DNA of 60,272 nucleotides from contig JAHAFI010000019.1 in assembly GCA_018374355.1 (NCBI GenBank), positions 1 through 60,272 on the forward strand, written 5' to 3'. Under the pieces are notes generated by a model that was not told where the DNA came from, did no database searches, and saw nothing but the letters and a program-made list of their open reading frames with translations. This DNA comes from Clostridiales bacterium (GTDB lineage Bacteria; Bacillota; Clostridia; Lachnospirales; Lachnospiraceae). Below are positions 26,151-34,658 of this stretch, one piece after another. The position numbers and the translations under genes are program-made. Within the stretch, counting starts at the first letter, position 1, and every line of letters starts with the position of its first letter.

Positions 26151-27308
26151 ATGGCAGTTGTAGAAGTATTAAAATATAATGGAAAACCCGATGTCTTTGC
26201 ATGGAAATATCCCAGCGAAGAACTTGGAACATGGACGCAGCTTATTGTAAATGAATCGCAGGAAGCTGTGTTAGTAAAAAGCGGCAAAATCTTTGACATT
26301 TTCGGCAGCGGAAGGCATACGCTGGATACGGCAAACATTCCTTTGCTGAATCGTTTCATCAATCTGCCTTTCGGCGGAAAGTCACCGTTTACTGCCGAAG
26401 TATGGTACATAAACAAAGCATATCAACTGGACATCAAATGGGGAACACCCACACCGGTTCAGATTCAGGATCCAAAGTACGGCATTTTTGTACCCGTCCG
26501 GGCAAATGGAGCCTTCGGAATTCACATTGCCGATACAGAAACCTTCCTCACAAAGCTTGTAGGGACGATGCCGGTTTTTGATGCCGCTTCCATTACAAAA
26601 TATTTCCGCGGTCTTTATATCACAAAGATCAAGGATGCGTTGTCAACGTATCTGATTCATAGGCAGATCAGTGTTCTGGAAATCAATGCGTATATCGATG
26701 AAATTTCCCAATACATGAAAGAAGGACTTCAGCCCGTTATCAGTGCTTATGGGATTGAACTGGTTTCGTTCTATGTAAATGAAATCAGTGTTCCGGAAGA
26801 GGACTCAGCAGTAAAGAAATTAAAGGATGCGTTATCTAAACGTGCGGAGATGAATATCGTAGGTTACAGCTACCAGCAGGAGCGTACCTTCAATACTCTT
26901 GAGGGTGCGGCATCAACCCCGGGTTCCGGGGCTGCGCCGCTTATGGGTGCAGGTATGGGGCTGGGCATGGGACTGGGTGTAGGAAAAGGGATTGGTGATG
27001 GATTCGGTGATCTTGCGCAGACACTTCAAAGCAAAGATGGGTCGGAAGAAACAAAGGAATGTCTCCGCTGCCATGCCCCGGTTCCAAGGCAGCAGCGTTT
27101 CTGCGGAAGCTGTGGATTTGATACAGAGAAGATTTCAGAGGAGAGAACCGAAAGTGGAATTTTGTGTACTGTATGCGGAAATATTGCCGCTAAGAATTCA
27201 AAATTCTGCCCGGAGTGCGGTCATATGCTTGCCGGAAGCTGTCCCCGGTGCAATACCCCGCTGGAAGGTTCCCCTAAATTCTGTCCTCAATGTGGTGAAA
27301 AATTATGA
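26151..27308 (+). CDS. SPFH-domain protein with C-terminal zinc ribbons (YdjI-like)
   Basis: A 385-residue protein. Residues 1-250 form an SPFH/virion-core-like domain (DVFAWKYPSEELGTWTQLIV, PVRANGAFGIHIADTETFL), a Gly/Ala-rich linker lies near 255-285, and two to three zinc ribbons follow (CLRCHAPVPRQQRFCGSCG, CTVCGNIAAKNSKFCPECG, CPRCNTPLEGSPKFCPQCG). B. subtilis YdjI, of this type, localises with PspA to stressed membranes. No hydrophobic anchor is obvious. Its stop overlaps the next gene's ATG by four bases, so translation is probably coupled. Confidence 0.85.
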   Translation: MAVVEVLKYNGKPDVFAWKYPSEELGTWTQLIVNESQEAVLVKSGKIFDIFGSGRHTLDTANIPLLNRFINLPFGGKSPFTAEVWYINKAYQLDIKWGTPTPVQIQDPKYGIFVPVRANGAFGIHIADTETFLTKLVGTMPVFDAASITKYFRGLYITKIKDALSTYLIHRQISVLEINAYIDEISQYMKEGLQPVISAYGIELVSFYVNEISVPEEDSAVKKLKDALSKRAEMNIVGYSYQQERTFNTLEGAASTPGSGAAPLMGAGMGLGMGLGVGKGIGDGFGDLAQTLQSKDGSEETKECLRCHAPVPRQQRFCGSCGFDTEKISEERTESGILCTVCGNIAAKNSKFCPECGHMLAGSCPRCNTPLEGSPKFCPQCGEKL

Positions 27309-27886
27309 GTATTGATTTCAGTAAAAAAGAAGAAGGTGGATATATGGGCGATTCCAAAACGACCGTAACCATCAGTAAAACAATAAGTATCATTCAAATG
27401 ATTGCCGGAATTGCCATCCTGTTTCTGTTTGTTCTTTGTACGATCATGTACCTTACAGACCCTGTATTTGCGGCAGAGGTGGATATCGGATTTCTAATTG
27501 TCTGTCTGATTTTTGACGGACTTGGCGTTTTGCTGATCGTGCTGTCCATAAGAACACAGCGTCTTTTGAAAGCATTTCGTGCCTACACGGCAGCGCTGGC
27601 AAACAGTTCCAATGGTTTTATTCCCGAACTGGCAGCATCCCTCGGTGCATCCGAGGATATGGTAAAAAGAAATCTGGAACGGATGATTGCGAGAAAATAT
27701 TTCCCCAATGCTTTTTTTGACCGGAATGCCAACTGTATTCTGCCGAGAAAACCTGCAATCCGTCAGCGTGCAGCGGCCCCTGAGATGGTTACCGTCAAGT
27801 GTAAGGGCTGCGGCGGCATCAATACACTGATTCGGGGGCAGGTTGGTGAATGTGAATATTGCGGCTCCCCCCTGAAAAGCGAATAA
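27305..27886 (+). CDS. Membrane protein with C-terminal zinc ribbon
   Basis: A 193-residue protein. Two membrane segments near residues 28-48 and 60-82 are followed by a helical region that looks like a small winged-helix or PCI-type fold (LAASLGASEDMVKRNLERMI) and a zinc ribbon VKCKGCGG...GECEYCGSP at the C-terminus. An alternative start at 27344, with AAGGTGG before it, would remove 13 residues. It is translationally coupled to the SPFH gene, and both end in zinc ribbons, which suggests one membrane-associated complex. Confidence 0.7.
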   Translation: MSIDFSKKEEGGYMGDSKTTVTISKTISIIQMIAGIAILFLFVLCTIMYLTDPVFAAEVDIGFLIVCLIFDGLGVLLIVLSIRTQRLLKAFRAYTAALANSSNGFIPELAASLGASEDMVKRNLERMIARKYFPNAFFDRNANCILPRKPAIRQRAAAPEMVTVKCKGCGGINTLIRGQVGECEYCGSPLKSE

Positions 27887-27888
27887 AA

Positions 27889-27946
27889 AAGTCCTGATCC
27901 GAAAAGCCGTCAAAACCGATGGAATTTTCAGATCAGGACTTTTTTG
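27889..27946. terminator. Bidirectional terminator
   Basis: AAGTCCTGATC (27889-27899) pairs perfectly with GATCAGGACTT (27931-27941); T-runs flank it on both strands. It serves the zinc-ribbon gene and the convergent MFS gene. Confidence 0.9.
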
Positions 27947-27951
27947 TTAAG

Positions 27952-29214
27952 CTATTTGATAGATTCCTCCAGTTTGGCCAATTCTCTGGAGGAAGCGGAA
28001 AGCAGGATGCTGAATACAAACAGCCCGATGTTAAACAGAAACGGGAGATTGGGACTGCACTCAAACATCCATCCGATAATGCTTCCAAAAGGAGCAGACA
28101 TACCGATCATAAGCACATTGTACAGTGCATAAATTCTGGAACGCTCCTGAACATCAACAAAATGCGCTGTCAGAGCTTCTTTTCTCGGAATGATCACCGC
28201 ATAAGCAGAGGCCTCTAAAATGGTATATCCGATGACCAGCAAAAGATTTTTCTCCGGTGCAAGAAGAAGCAGCAGATGGCTGGCAATGTACATGAGAAAA
28301 CCTGTGATAAAAGAGGCTTTCATGCGCAGCTTCTGGAATACATTTTGCAGTCCCACCACAAAGGCCAGCATGACGAAGGTGCGGACTACCGGAAAAACAG
28401 CTACGATTTCATCGGACAAATGAAGCTTTTCCGTGACATACAGCGAAAAGAAGTTGGTAGTGGCAATCTGCATGATATTTGTCAGCGCCATAAAATATAC
28501 TACCAGACGCATTTTTCCGGAGCGGATGACTTTCAAAAATACCGTTCCGTATCCTTTCACCAGCGTGAAATAAGAAATATTTTTCGTCTCCTCCATCCGT
28601 TTTCTGCCGACCTCCGTTTCCCCGCCAAAACGATAGAGCAGCAGAAACTTCGCCAGCATGGAAAATGCAGAGATAAAATAGATCACCCGCATTACCGGCA
28701 CGATATCATATTTTCCTACCAAAACAACCGCCAGCGGAGCAAAGAAAACAGAGAGTGTGCCGCACATCTGGATCAGTGTAAAGGCGTTGGTAATATGTTT
28801 TGGCGGACAGTCCTCAATAAACAGGCAGGTCCATGAGGTATTTGTAATCTGAAACGAGGCATTGATCGCAGCGGCAATCAAAAACCACAGAAAATTCTGG
28901 GAAAATGCCCAAATCAGACAGGGAATCGACCAACTGAGTGTATCAAAGATTACTGTAGCCTTTCTTCGGCCCATTTTGTCTGTAACAACGCCTCCAATCA
29001 GTGCAAAAAACATCTGAAGGATGAAACTGACCGTCAGTGTGGTTCCGATTTCCAGACTGCTCAGCCCCAGCTTTCGCATGTAGAGCGCCTGAAACGGTGT
29101 AAACAGTGAATACGGAATGAACCACAAAGGTTCCGTACAGATGGACCATTTAGGATTTCCTTTCAATTCCCGGAAGGTCTGTACCAATACATGTTGTTTT
29201 AATTGCTGTAACAT
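27952..29214 (-). CDS. MFS transporter
   Basis: A 420-residue membrane protein with about 12 hydrophobic segments. It has the MFS loop GGVVTDKMGRRKATVIFDTL near residue 75 (pattern GxxxDxxGRR) and a duplicate half (QNVFQKLRMKASFITGFL). The substrate cannot be told. The N-terminal VQTFRELKGNPKWSICTEPLWFIPYSL is typical of a Clostridia MFS subgroup of unknown cargo. The start is at 29214 on the minus strand, 40 bases from an extended -10 promoter. Confidence 0.85.
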   Translation of the reverse strand: MLQQLKQHVLVQTFRELKGNPKWSICTEPLWFIPYSLFTPFQALYMRKLGLSSLEIGTTLTVSFILQMFFALIGGVVTDKMGRRKATVIFDTLSWSIPCLIWAFSQNFLWFLIAAAINASFQITNTSWTCLFIEDCPPKHITNAFTLIQMCGTLSVFFAPLAVVLVGKYDIVPVMRVIYFISAFSMLAKFLLLYRFGGETEVGRKRMEETKNISYFTLVKGYGTVFLKVIRSGKMRLVVYFMALTNIMQIATTNFFSLYVTEKLHLSDEIVAVFPVVRTFVMLAFVVGLQNVFQKLRMKASFITGFLMYIASHLLLLLAPEKNLLLVIGYTILEASAYAVIIPRKEALTAHFVDVQERSRIYALYNVLMIGMSAPFGSIIGWMFECSPNLPFLFNIGLFVFSILLSASSRELAKLEESIK

Positions 29215-29253
29215 AAAATTCTCCCCAAAAAATATTTTTTCAAACTGAATAGG

Positions 29254-29262
29254 ATTATATCA
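29254..29262 (-). promoter_or_regulatory. Extended -10 promoter of the MFS gene
   Basis: On the minus strand TGATATAAT contains TG, one base, then TATAAT (29259-29254). No good -35 is visible, as expected of extended -10 promoters. Confidence 0.55.
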
Positions 29263-29413
29263 TACCTCCCTGAATTAGACTATCAGTTTTTGCAGGAAAA
29301 TCTACATTTTTCAATAAATTTTTTTGGAGCTGCACACTTAAAAAGGAACACCATAAGAAGGTGAAAAAAGAGGCCAAACTGTACTGAATTTCCTTACAAT
29401 TTTCTGTCTTTCA

Positions 29414-29442
29414 TTGACACTTCCTTCGAATGAGTATAAACT
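29414..29442 (+). promoter_or_regulatory. Candidate promoter of the lipoprotein gene
   Basis: TTGACA (29414-29419) is followed 17 bases later by TAAACT (29437-29442), or after 15 bases by TATAAA. The rest of 29215-29456 shows nothing else coding. Confidence 0.5.
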
Positions 29443-29474
29443 GATTTTATCACAATTTGAGGAGGTATTTGGAA

Positions 29475-30077
29475 ATGAAAAAGAAATCTGTAAAAGTATT
29501 ATTCTGTTCAGCTCTGCTGGCTATGGCGCTGGTAGTATCTGCATGCGGCGGTAAAGACGACAAAGCTGCCGAAAGTACACCTACCCCAACAGAGGAAGCA
29601 AAAGAGGAAGAGCCAACGGAAGAACCGACACAGGAGCCTACCGAAGCACCAACGGAAGCGCCGGCGGAAGATGCTGCAGCGGATACACAGGAAGATGGCG
29701 GAAGAATTCCTGCTGCTGAAGAAGATGGAAGTGCATCATCTGTCGTAAAATTCGCAACGATAGAAGAATTTGTTGCATCGGATGAGCTTCAGTCCCAGTT
29801 GGAAACTATGAAAAGCGCTTTTGCTGATTCCGGTATCGACATTTCTATTTCCGGTGAAGGGAACAAGCTGATTTATACATACACCTATCAGGAGGTGGAA
29901 AATATGGACGGACTGGCAGAACAGCTTGCAGAAGGAATGAGCGCACAGACTGAAACCTTCAAAATGGTAGCAGATTCCATCACAGCAGCGGTAGATGTGG
30001 AAAATCCTGTGGTTGTGGTAACTTATGTGGACTGCAACGGCGAAGAGATTTACACGGAGGAATTTACCGCAGAATAA
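29475..30077 (+). CDS. Lipoprotein of unknown function
   Basis: A 200-residue protein with a lipoprotein signal peptide (KKKSVKVLFCSALLAMALVV, lipobox VSAC with the cysteine near residue 24). A long Pro/Thr/Glu-rich linker (about 35-72) is followed by an acidic globular domain of about 120 residues (FATIEEFVASDELQSQLETM). It is exported and anchored to the outer face of the membrane. The ATG at 29475 follows GAGGAGGT; an ATG at 29457 lies upstream of this site. The globular domain resembles DUF4854-type domains found in Lachnospiraceae, but this is only a resemblance. Confidence 0.75.
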   Translation: MKKKSVKVLFCSALLAMALVVSACGGKDDKAAESTPTPTEEAKEEEPTEEPTQEPTEAPTEAPAEDAAADTQEDGGRIPAAEEDGSASSVVKFATIEEFVASDELQSQLETMKSAFADSGIDISISGEGNKLIYTYTYQEVENMDGLAEQLAEGMSAQTETFKMVADSITAAVDVENPVVVVTYVDCNGEEIYTEEFTAE

Positions 30078-30087
30078 TCGTAAAAGC

Positions 30088-30119
30088 AAAAAAGTTTTCA
30101 CTTAGGTGAAAGCTTTTTT
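30088..30119 (+). terminator. Terminator after the lipoprotein gene
   Basis: AAAGTTTTCAC pairs with GTGAAAGCTTT around a four-base loop and is followed by T-rich sequence. Confidence 0.8.
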
Positions 30120-30142
30120 GTTTTTACCGACAAGAATCACTC

Positions 30143-30171
30143 TGTACAATAAAACCAGTTCAAGGTATAAT
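30143..30171 (+). promoter_or_regulatory. Promoter upstream of repeat copy 1
   Basis: TGTACA (30143-30148) and a perfect TATAAT (30166-30171) are 17 bases apart. The predicted start, near 30178, is the first base of the repeat. Confidence 0.6.
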
Positions 30172-30176
30172 ATAAA

Positions 30177-30318
30177 GTAACTGTTCAGAAGGTCACTGTT
30201 CCGCGAGGTGTTGCCTTGCAAATGCAAGGCAATCCCGAGACATACGATCGCCGCACTGCATGAAATGCAGTGTGTGTGCATGCATTTGTGACTATGAAGG
30301 ACAGGGTCCTGAATAGAC
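30177..30318 (+). repeat. Intergenic structured repeat, copy 1 (long form)
   Basis: Ends GTAACTGTTCAG (30177-30188) and CTGAATAGAC (30309-30318) form the closing stem. Inside, GTCAC/GTGAC (30192-30196, 30288-30292) closes a large arm holding two perfect hairpins (GCCTTGCA/TGCAAGGC at 30213-30230 and CACTGCAT/ATGCAGTG at 30254-30272), and AGGAC/GTCCT forms a second arm. It lies in the leader of the MNT/HEPN pair. Confidence 0.75.
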
Positions 30319-30355
30319 AATATAAATATTGCATCACAGGAAGGGAGAACAAAGT

Positions 30356-30727
30356 ATGCCGGAAAATATAAAAATACATAAAGAAAATTATGAAAATCTC
30401 CCCTGCAGATTTGTTCAAAAAATCGAATATGATTTAGCATATCTTTTGAAAGCGGATATTCCAAATCTAAAAAAAATATATCTTTTTGGAAGCTGCGCCC
30501 GCGGCGAAGTCAGAAGCAGCAGCGATATTGATTTGCTCATCGTAACAGAAAAGAAACTGGAAAACAGAATGCTTGCAGCGGATATTCGTTGGACACTTGA
30601 TATTCCAATTAATAATGTCCGAACGGATATTGTTTACTGGAACGAGCAGGCAGAACGGGAAAATACCGTTTTCGAAACAGTTGTAAATCGTGATAAAAAA
30701 ATACTTTTGGAGGTAATACATGATTAA
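30356..30727 (+). CDS. MNT-type nucleotidyltransferase (partner of HEPN protein)
   Basis: A 123-residue protein with the minimal nucleotidyltransferase motif GSCARGEVRSSSDIDLLI near residues 45-62; the two aspartates of SDID bind metal, and a third acidic residue lies in TDIVYW near 82. Enzymes of this type (MntA) add AMP to, and so silence, a partner HEPN toxin in type VII toxin-antitoxin systems. AGGAAGGGAG precedes the ATG at 30356; an ATG at 30329 has no site. It overlaps the HEPN gene by eight bases. Confidence 0.85.
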   Translation: MPENIKIHKENYENLPCRFVQKIEYDLAYLLKADIPNLKKIYLFGSCARGEVRSSSDIDLLIVTEKKLENRMLAADIRWTLDIPINNVRTDIVYWNEQAERENTVFETVVNRDKKILLEVIHD

Positions 30728-31115
30728 AAATACTTATCTGGATATCGCAGAAAATGATCTTCAGTATTTGGAATTTGTACTTCGGATGAAGAGTAACTAT
30801 TATAATCAGTTAGCTGTACAATGCCAGCAGGTTACTGAGAAATTTTTAAAAGGATATCTTGACAAAATAATCATTGATGAGGATGTATCTGATTTGCTAA
30901 GAAAACATAATATGAAAAGAATTGCGTCAAAACTAAATGAAGTTTCTCCGGAACTAAAATTGGATATTATTGGTTTGGCTTTTTTAACTGATTTCTATTT
31001 CGATGCCAGATATCCCGGGGACGATTTTTATAATGTTACCGAATCAGATTTCAAAAAATGCCTTGAAATTATGTATGACACAATAAAAAAATTAAAAAAC
31101 ACATTCACTGCCTAA
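30720..31115 (+). CDS. HEPN-domain protein
   Basis: A 131-residue helical protein of the PF05168-type HEPN family: CQQVTEKFLKGYLDK near residues 35-49, RKHNMKRIASKL near 61-72, and DARYPGDDFYN near 95-105. The only histidine is in RKH, so the RX4-6H RNase motif of toxic HEPN proteins is absent. Either it acts differently from HepT toxins or it is a non-toxic partner. It is translationally coupled to the nucleotidyltransferase and lies 12 bases before rsmH. Confidence 0.8.
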   Translation: MIKNTYLDIAENDLQYLEFVLRMKSNYYNQLAVQCQQVTEKFLKGYLDKIIIDEDVSDLLRKHNMKRIASKLNEVSPELKLDIIGLAFLTDFYFDARYPGDDFYNVTESDFKKCLEIMYDTIKKLKNTFTA

Positions 31116-31127
31116 GGAGAGAGTAAA

Positions 31128-32189
31128 ATGAATCAGGATCAAAACACCCAAAATCCAAAGCACCAGCGCAGAGTCCGCTATAAAGGAACCCATCCCCGCA
31201 CCTACAAGGAAAAATACAAAGAACACCAGCCGGAAAAATATGCAGATACCATAGCGAAAGTCATCAGTAAAGGCAGCACGCCCGCCGGAATGCATATTTC
31301 CATCTGTGTCAATGAAATTCTTGACTTTTTGCAGATTAAGCCGGGTCAAAAAGGGTTGGATGCAACGCTTGGGTACGGCGGCCATACCTCTGCCATGCTG
31401 AAATGTCTGGAATCCCGGGGACATCTGTATGCTCTGGATGTTGATCCCATTGAGATTAAAAAAACACAGGCCCGTCTGGAAAACATGGGTTACGGTCCCG
31501 ATATTCTTACCATCCGGCAGTTGAATTTTGCCGATGTGGACCAGTTGCTTCCGGAATCCGGTCAGGTTGATTTTGCCATGGCTGATCTGGGCGTTTCCTC
31601 CATGCAGATTGATAACCCGGAAAGAGGATTTTCTTATAAATTTGACGGTCCTCTGGATCTCAGGCTAAACCCGGAGAAAGGAATCTCTGCTGCCCAGCGG
31701 CTGAAGGAGATTTCCCTGCCGGAACTGGAAGGAATGCTGATTGAAAACTCGGATGAACCTTACGCAGCCGAAATTTCCCGGGCGGTTATCTCCCGGCGGA
31801 AAAAGGGCAGTCCCGTTACCACAACTTCCCAACTTCAGCAGGTAATTGAGCAGGCGCTTTCTTTTCTTCCTGAAAAAGAAAGAAAGGATGCAGTAAAAAA
31901 ATCCTGTGCCAGAACCTTTCAGGCTCTGCGTATCGATGTAAACAGTGAGTTTGAAGTATTGGAAGCATTTCTTGAAAAACTGCCGGATATGCTGGTAAGC
32001 GGCGGAAGAGTTGCGATTCTGACCTTCCATTCAGGGGAGGACAGACTGGTAAAAAAATCCTTTAAGCAATTATATCGTGAAGGAGTTTACAGCGAAATTT
32101 CCACCGATGTGATCCGTCCGTCCGCGGAGGAATGCAGCCGGAACAGCCGGGCGCGCTCCACTAAGATGCGCTGGGCAGTGAAGGCCTGA
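31128..32189 (+). CDS. RsmH-like 16S rRNA methyltransferase with basic N-terminal extension
   Basis: A 353-residue protein of the MraW/RsmH fold: GLDATLGYGGHTSAML near residue 77 (SAM site), FAMADLGVSSMQIDNPERGF near 149, CARTFQALRIDVNSE near 265, and ILTFHSGEDRLVK near 303. It carries about 45 extra basic residues at the N-terminus and lies outside the usual mraZ-rsmH-ftsL division cluster, so it is probably the second RsmH type found in Clostridia. Whether C1402 of 16S rRNA or another site is modified is unknown. AAGGAGAG precedes the ATG. Confidence 0.85.
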   Translation: MNQDQNTQNPKHQRRVRYKGTHPRTYKEKYKEHQPEKYADTIAKVISKGSTPAGMHISICVNEILDFLQIKPGQKGLDATLGYGGHTSAMLKCLESRGHLYALDVDPIEIKKTQARLENMGYGPDILTIRQLNFADVDQLLPESGQVDFAMADLGVSSMQIDNPERGFSYKFDGPLDLRLNPEKGISAAQRLKEISLPELEGMLIENSDEPYAAEISRAVISRRKKGSPVTTTSQLQQVIEQALSFLPEKERKDAVKKSCARTFQALRIDVNSEFEVLEAFLEKLPDMLVSGGRVAILTFHSGEDRLVKKSFKQLYREGVYSEISTDVIRPSAEECSRNSRARSTKMRWAVKA

Positions 32190-32216
32190 AAAAACCTGAA
32201 AGAAAGGGTGATAAAC

Positions 32217-32801
32217 ATGAAAAAGAATATAATCAAAGAGTATTTTTCCATTCCCAATTTGCTGGGATATTTTCGGATCCTTTTGATTCCCATCTATCTG
32301 TTTCTCTATCTGGGAGCAGAGAGTACGGAGGATTATTATCTTGCGGCGGGTGTTATGATGTTATCCTTTCTGAGTGATTTTTTTGACGGAAAAATCGCCC
32401 GGAAGTTTCACATGATTACGGAATTCGGAAAAATTCTGGATCCTATCGCAGATAAGCTTACACAGGCGGCTATGGCCGTCAGCTTCTCTTTCCGCTATCC
32501 CGCGATGATGGTTCTTTTGATCATTTTTCTATGTAAAGAGGGCTTCATGGGGATTGTGGGAGCCTATATGCTGAAAAAAGGATATCGGATGAACGGCGCA
32601 CAGATGCATGGAAAAATCTGTACCGCCGTATTGGATCTTGTGATGCTGATCGTGCTGGTGCTGCCGGAAATTTCATTTTTAGCAGTAAACATTCTGGTTT
32701 GTATCAGTGTGGTTTTTATGCTGGTTTCTCTGTACCGGTACGCAAAAATGTACTGGAAGGTATGGAAAGAGCAGTTGAAAGAAGGAAACGCAAATGAATA
32801 A
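32217..32801 (+). CDS. CDP-alcohol phosphatidyltransferase (PgsA-like)
   Basis: A 194-residue membrane enzyme with the full catalytic motif DFFDGKIAR...GKILDPIADK near residues 57-83 (DX2DGX2ARX8GX3DX3D) and four to five further hydrophobic segments. Such enzymes join a CDP-lipid to an alcohol; PgsA makes phosphatidylglycerol phosphate. The ATG at 32217 is preferred, as the GTG at 32208 lies inside the binding site AGAAAGGGTG. It overlaps the phospholipase D gene by eight bases, suggesting joint anionic lipid metabolism. Confidence 0.85.
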   Translation: MKKNIIKEYFSIPNLLGYFRILLIPIYLFLYLGAESTEDYYLAAGVMMLSFLSDFFDGKIARKFHMITEFGKILDPIADKLTQAAMAVSFSFRYPAMMVLLIIFLCKEGFMGIVGAYMLKKGYRMNGAQMHGKICTAVLDLVMLIVLVLPEISFLAVNILVCISVVFMLVSLYRYAKMYWKVWKEQLKEGNANE

Positions 32802-34197
32802 ACTTCTGATTGGAATAGGGCTTCTGCTGTTTCTGGTTCTCGGCGCAGTGCTCCCTTTTGTAAAACAGCCTAAAATCAGCGCTAAGACCCGGGAAAATCT
32901 GGATGTTTCCAAATTTTACGGGGATACAGAATCCGGGGAACGGGCAAAGATCATTTCCGAAAACGGGGAAGCGCTGGAGGAACGGCTCCGTCTGATCGCA
33001 CAGGCGGAAGAAGAAATCATCCTGTCTACCTTTGAATTTCATGGAGACAGAACCGGAAAAATGATGCTTTCCGCCTTGATGGACGCCGCAGACCGGGGAG
33101 TGAAGGTTTCTGTTCTGACAGACGGATTTCCTTACATCACCGCCATGTGGGGGAATCCTTATTTTCTGGCCCTTGCCCGGAAGGAAAATGTTGAGATCAA
33201 GGTGTATAATCCGGTCCGCCTATGGAAGCCATGGGCGTTGATGGGAAGGATGCACGATAAATATCTGATTGTGGACGATCTGGCCTATATTCTGGGCGGA
33301 AGAAATACCTTTGACTATTTCCTCGGAGATCAGCCGGGATATAAAAATTATGACTGGGATGTTCTGGTCTACTGTAAAGAGGCGAAAGAAGCTTCTTCCC
33401 TTTCTCAGGTAAAGGCATATTTTCAGTCTGTCTGGAAGATGCCGGAGTGCCGCACGCTGGGAAAAAGCGGCATATGGAAGATCACCCCTTCCGTTTCCAA
33501 AGCAGAAAAGGAATTGGAGGAAGAGTATCTGAGCCTGAAAAAAGATCATGGTGACTGGCTGGAATCGGTGGATTACAGTGAAATGACCCTTCCGGTAAAC
33601 CATATCGAGCTGGTTTCCAATCCCATACATACGCAGGCAAAAGAACCAACCGTGTTCTACACCATTACGGAATTGATGCAGCAGGCAGAGGAAGAGGTTG
33701 TTTTCCATACACCCTACATCATCTGCGACGAATGGATGCTTGAGCGGCTGGAAGAGGTATGCCGCAAAGTGGATCAGGTTACCATGATGACAAATTCCGT
33801 GGCAAACAACGGAAATCCTTTTGGAGCCATGGACTATCAAAAATATAAGGGTCGGATTCTGGAGACCGGAGTAGAGATTTTGGAGTACGACAAAGGTGTT
33901 TCCTATCATGGAAAATGTTTTACCATTGACGATCGTCTGGCCGCCGTAGGCTCGTTCAACTGGGATATGCGAAGCGCTTATCTGGATACGGAGGTGATGC
34001 TGGTCATCGACAGTCCAGAGGTCAACCGCCAGTTGCGAGAGGCCATGGAAGGTTATGAAAAAGATGCTTATCCGGTGATCGATCTGGATACTTGGGATAT
34101 TCCTGAGGGAGAACAGATGCAGACACTCAGCCGGAAAAAAAGCTTTCGGATAAAAATACTTAAAACACTGGCCGGGTGGGCCAGATTTCTCATGTAG
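32794..34197 (+). CDS. Phospholipase D family protein (cardiolipin synthase-like)
   Basis: A 467-residue protein. One N-terminal membrane segment (residues 3-20) is followed by two PLD domains. HKD motif 1 is MHDKYLIVDDLAYILGGRN near 151-169, and motif 2 is YHGKCFTIDDRLAAVGSFN near 371-389. Cardiolipin synthases join two phosphatidylglycerols; the pairing with a PgsA-like gene supports that role. Motif 1 is HDK rather than HXK with the usual spacing, which still fits HxK(x)4D. Confidence 0.85.
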   Translation: MNKLLIGIGLLLFLVLGAVLPFVKQPKISAKTRENLDVSKFYGDTESGERAKIISENGEALEERLRLIAQAEEEIILSTFEFHGDRTGKMMLSALMDAADRGVKVSVLTDGFPYITAMWGNPYFLALARKENVEIKVYNPVRLWKPWALMGRMHDKYLIVDDLAYILGGRNTFDYFLGDQPGYKNYDWDVLVYCKEAKEASSLSQVKAYFQSVWKMPECRTLGKSGIWKITPSVSKAEKELEEEYLSLKKDHGDWLESVDYSEMTLPVNHIELVSNPIHTQAKEPTVFYTITELMQQAEEEVVFHTPYIICDEWMLERLEEVCRKVDQVTMMTNSVANNGNPFGAMDYQKYKGRILETGVEILEYDKGVSYHGKCFTIDDRLAAVGSFNWDMRSAYLDTEVMLVIDSPEVNRQLREAMEGYEKDAYPVIDLDTWDIPEGEQMQTLSRKKSFRIKILKTLAGWARFLM

Positions 34198-34248
34198 TCT
34201 GAGGAGAAATATTACACAATTGCATTTGCTGACGAGGTAAGAATAACT

Positions 34249-34536
34249 ATGAATACAATAGAATGGTTGGATGAATTGCAAAATAAAGCGAAGAGATGCC
34301 CCGAAATCCGTCAGATTCTTCTGGATACAAGGGCTGATGATAAGCCCTTGGCTGCATTTTGCAGAAAATGTCAGGAACTGGGATATCCGATTTATGAAAT
34401 GGATCTGATTCAGGCGGGAGAGGAATTTTATGCTTCCATGCGCAGAAGCACCAACGGAGGCGGGGAAAATTCTCCCATGCTGGAAGGGGAAGATGATTTT
34501 TACGAGCTGTTTTTTGCCAGTCTTTCGGATTGTTAA
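34249..34536 (+). CDS. Nif11-like small protein
   Basis: A 95-residue acidic protein. Residues 1-60 resemble the Nif11 domain (AFCRKCQELGYPIYEMDLIQ), which in other bacteria serves as a leader for modified peptides. A Gly-Gly-Gly run (NGGGENSP near 70) and a C-terminal Cys follow. No lanthionine synthetase, radical SAM maturase or peptidase-exporter is close by, so a peptide-precursor role is only a possibility. No strong ribosome binding site is visible. Confidence 0.55.
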   Translation: MNTIEWLDELQNKAKRCPEIRQILLDTRADDKPLAAFCRKCQELGYPIYEMDLIQAGEEFYASMRRSTNGGGENSPMLEGEDDFYELFFASLSDC

Positions 34537-34579
34537 ATAACGTTATCCCAGCTTTACGCACATATTATTACAAATGCCC

Positions 34580-34621
34580 GGCGGCCATCTGCGAGTGCAA
34601 AATCACTCCCGGATGGCCGCC
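34580..34621. terminator. Strong hairpin between convergent genes
   Basis: GGCGGCCATC (34580-34589) pairs perfectly with GATGGCCGCC (34612-34621), with GAGTG/CACTC inside. It lacks a clear T-run on either strand, but its position between convergent genes suggests termination. Confidence 0.6.
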
Positions 34622-34658
34622 GTATTCAAGCGAAATAACAGACCTTTTACAGCCAAGA

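Noticed and set aside
29736..30101. Minus-strand open frame over the lipoprotein gene
   Set aside because: It is antisense to a gene with a clear lipobox, promoter, binding site and terminator.
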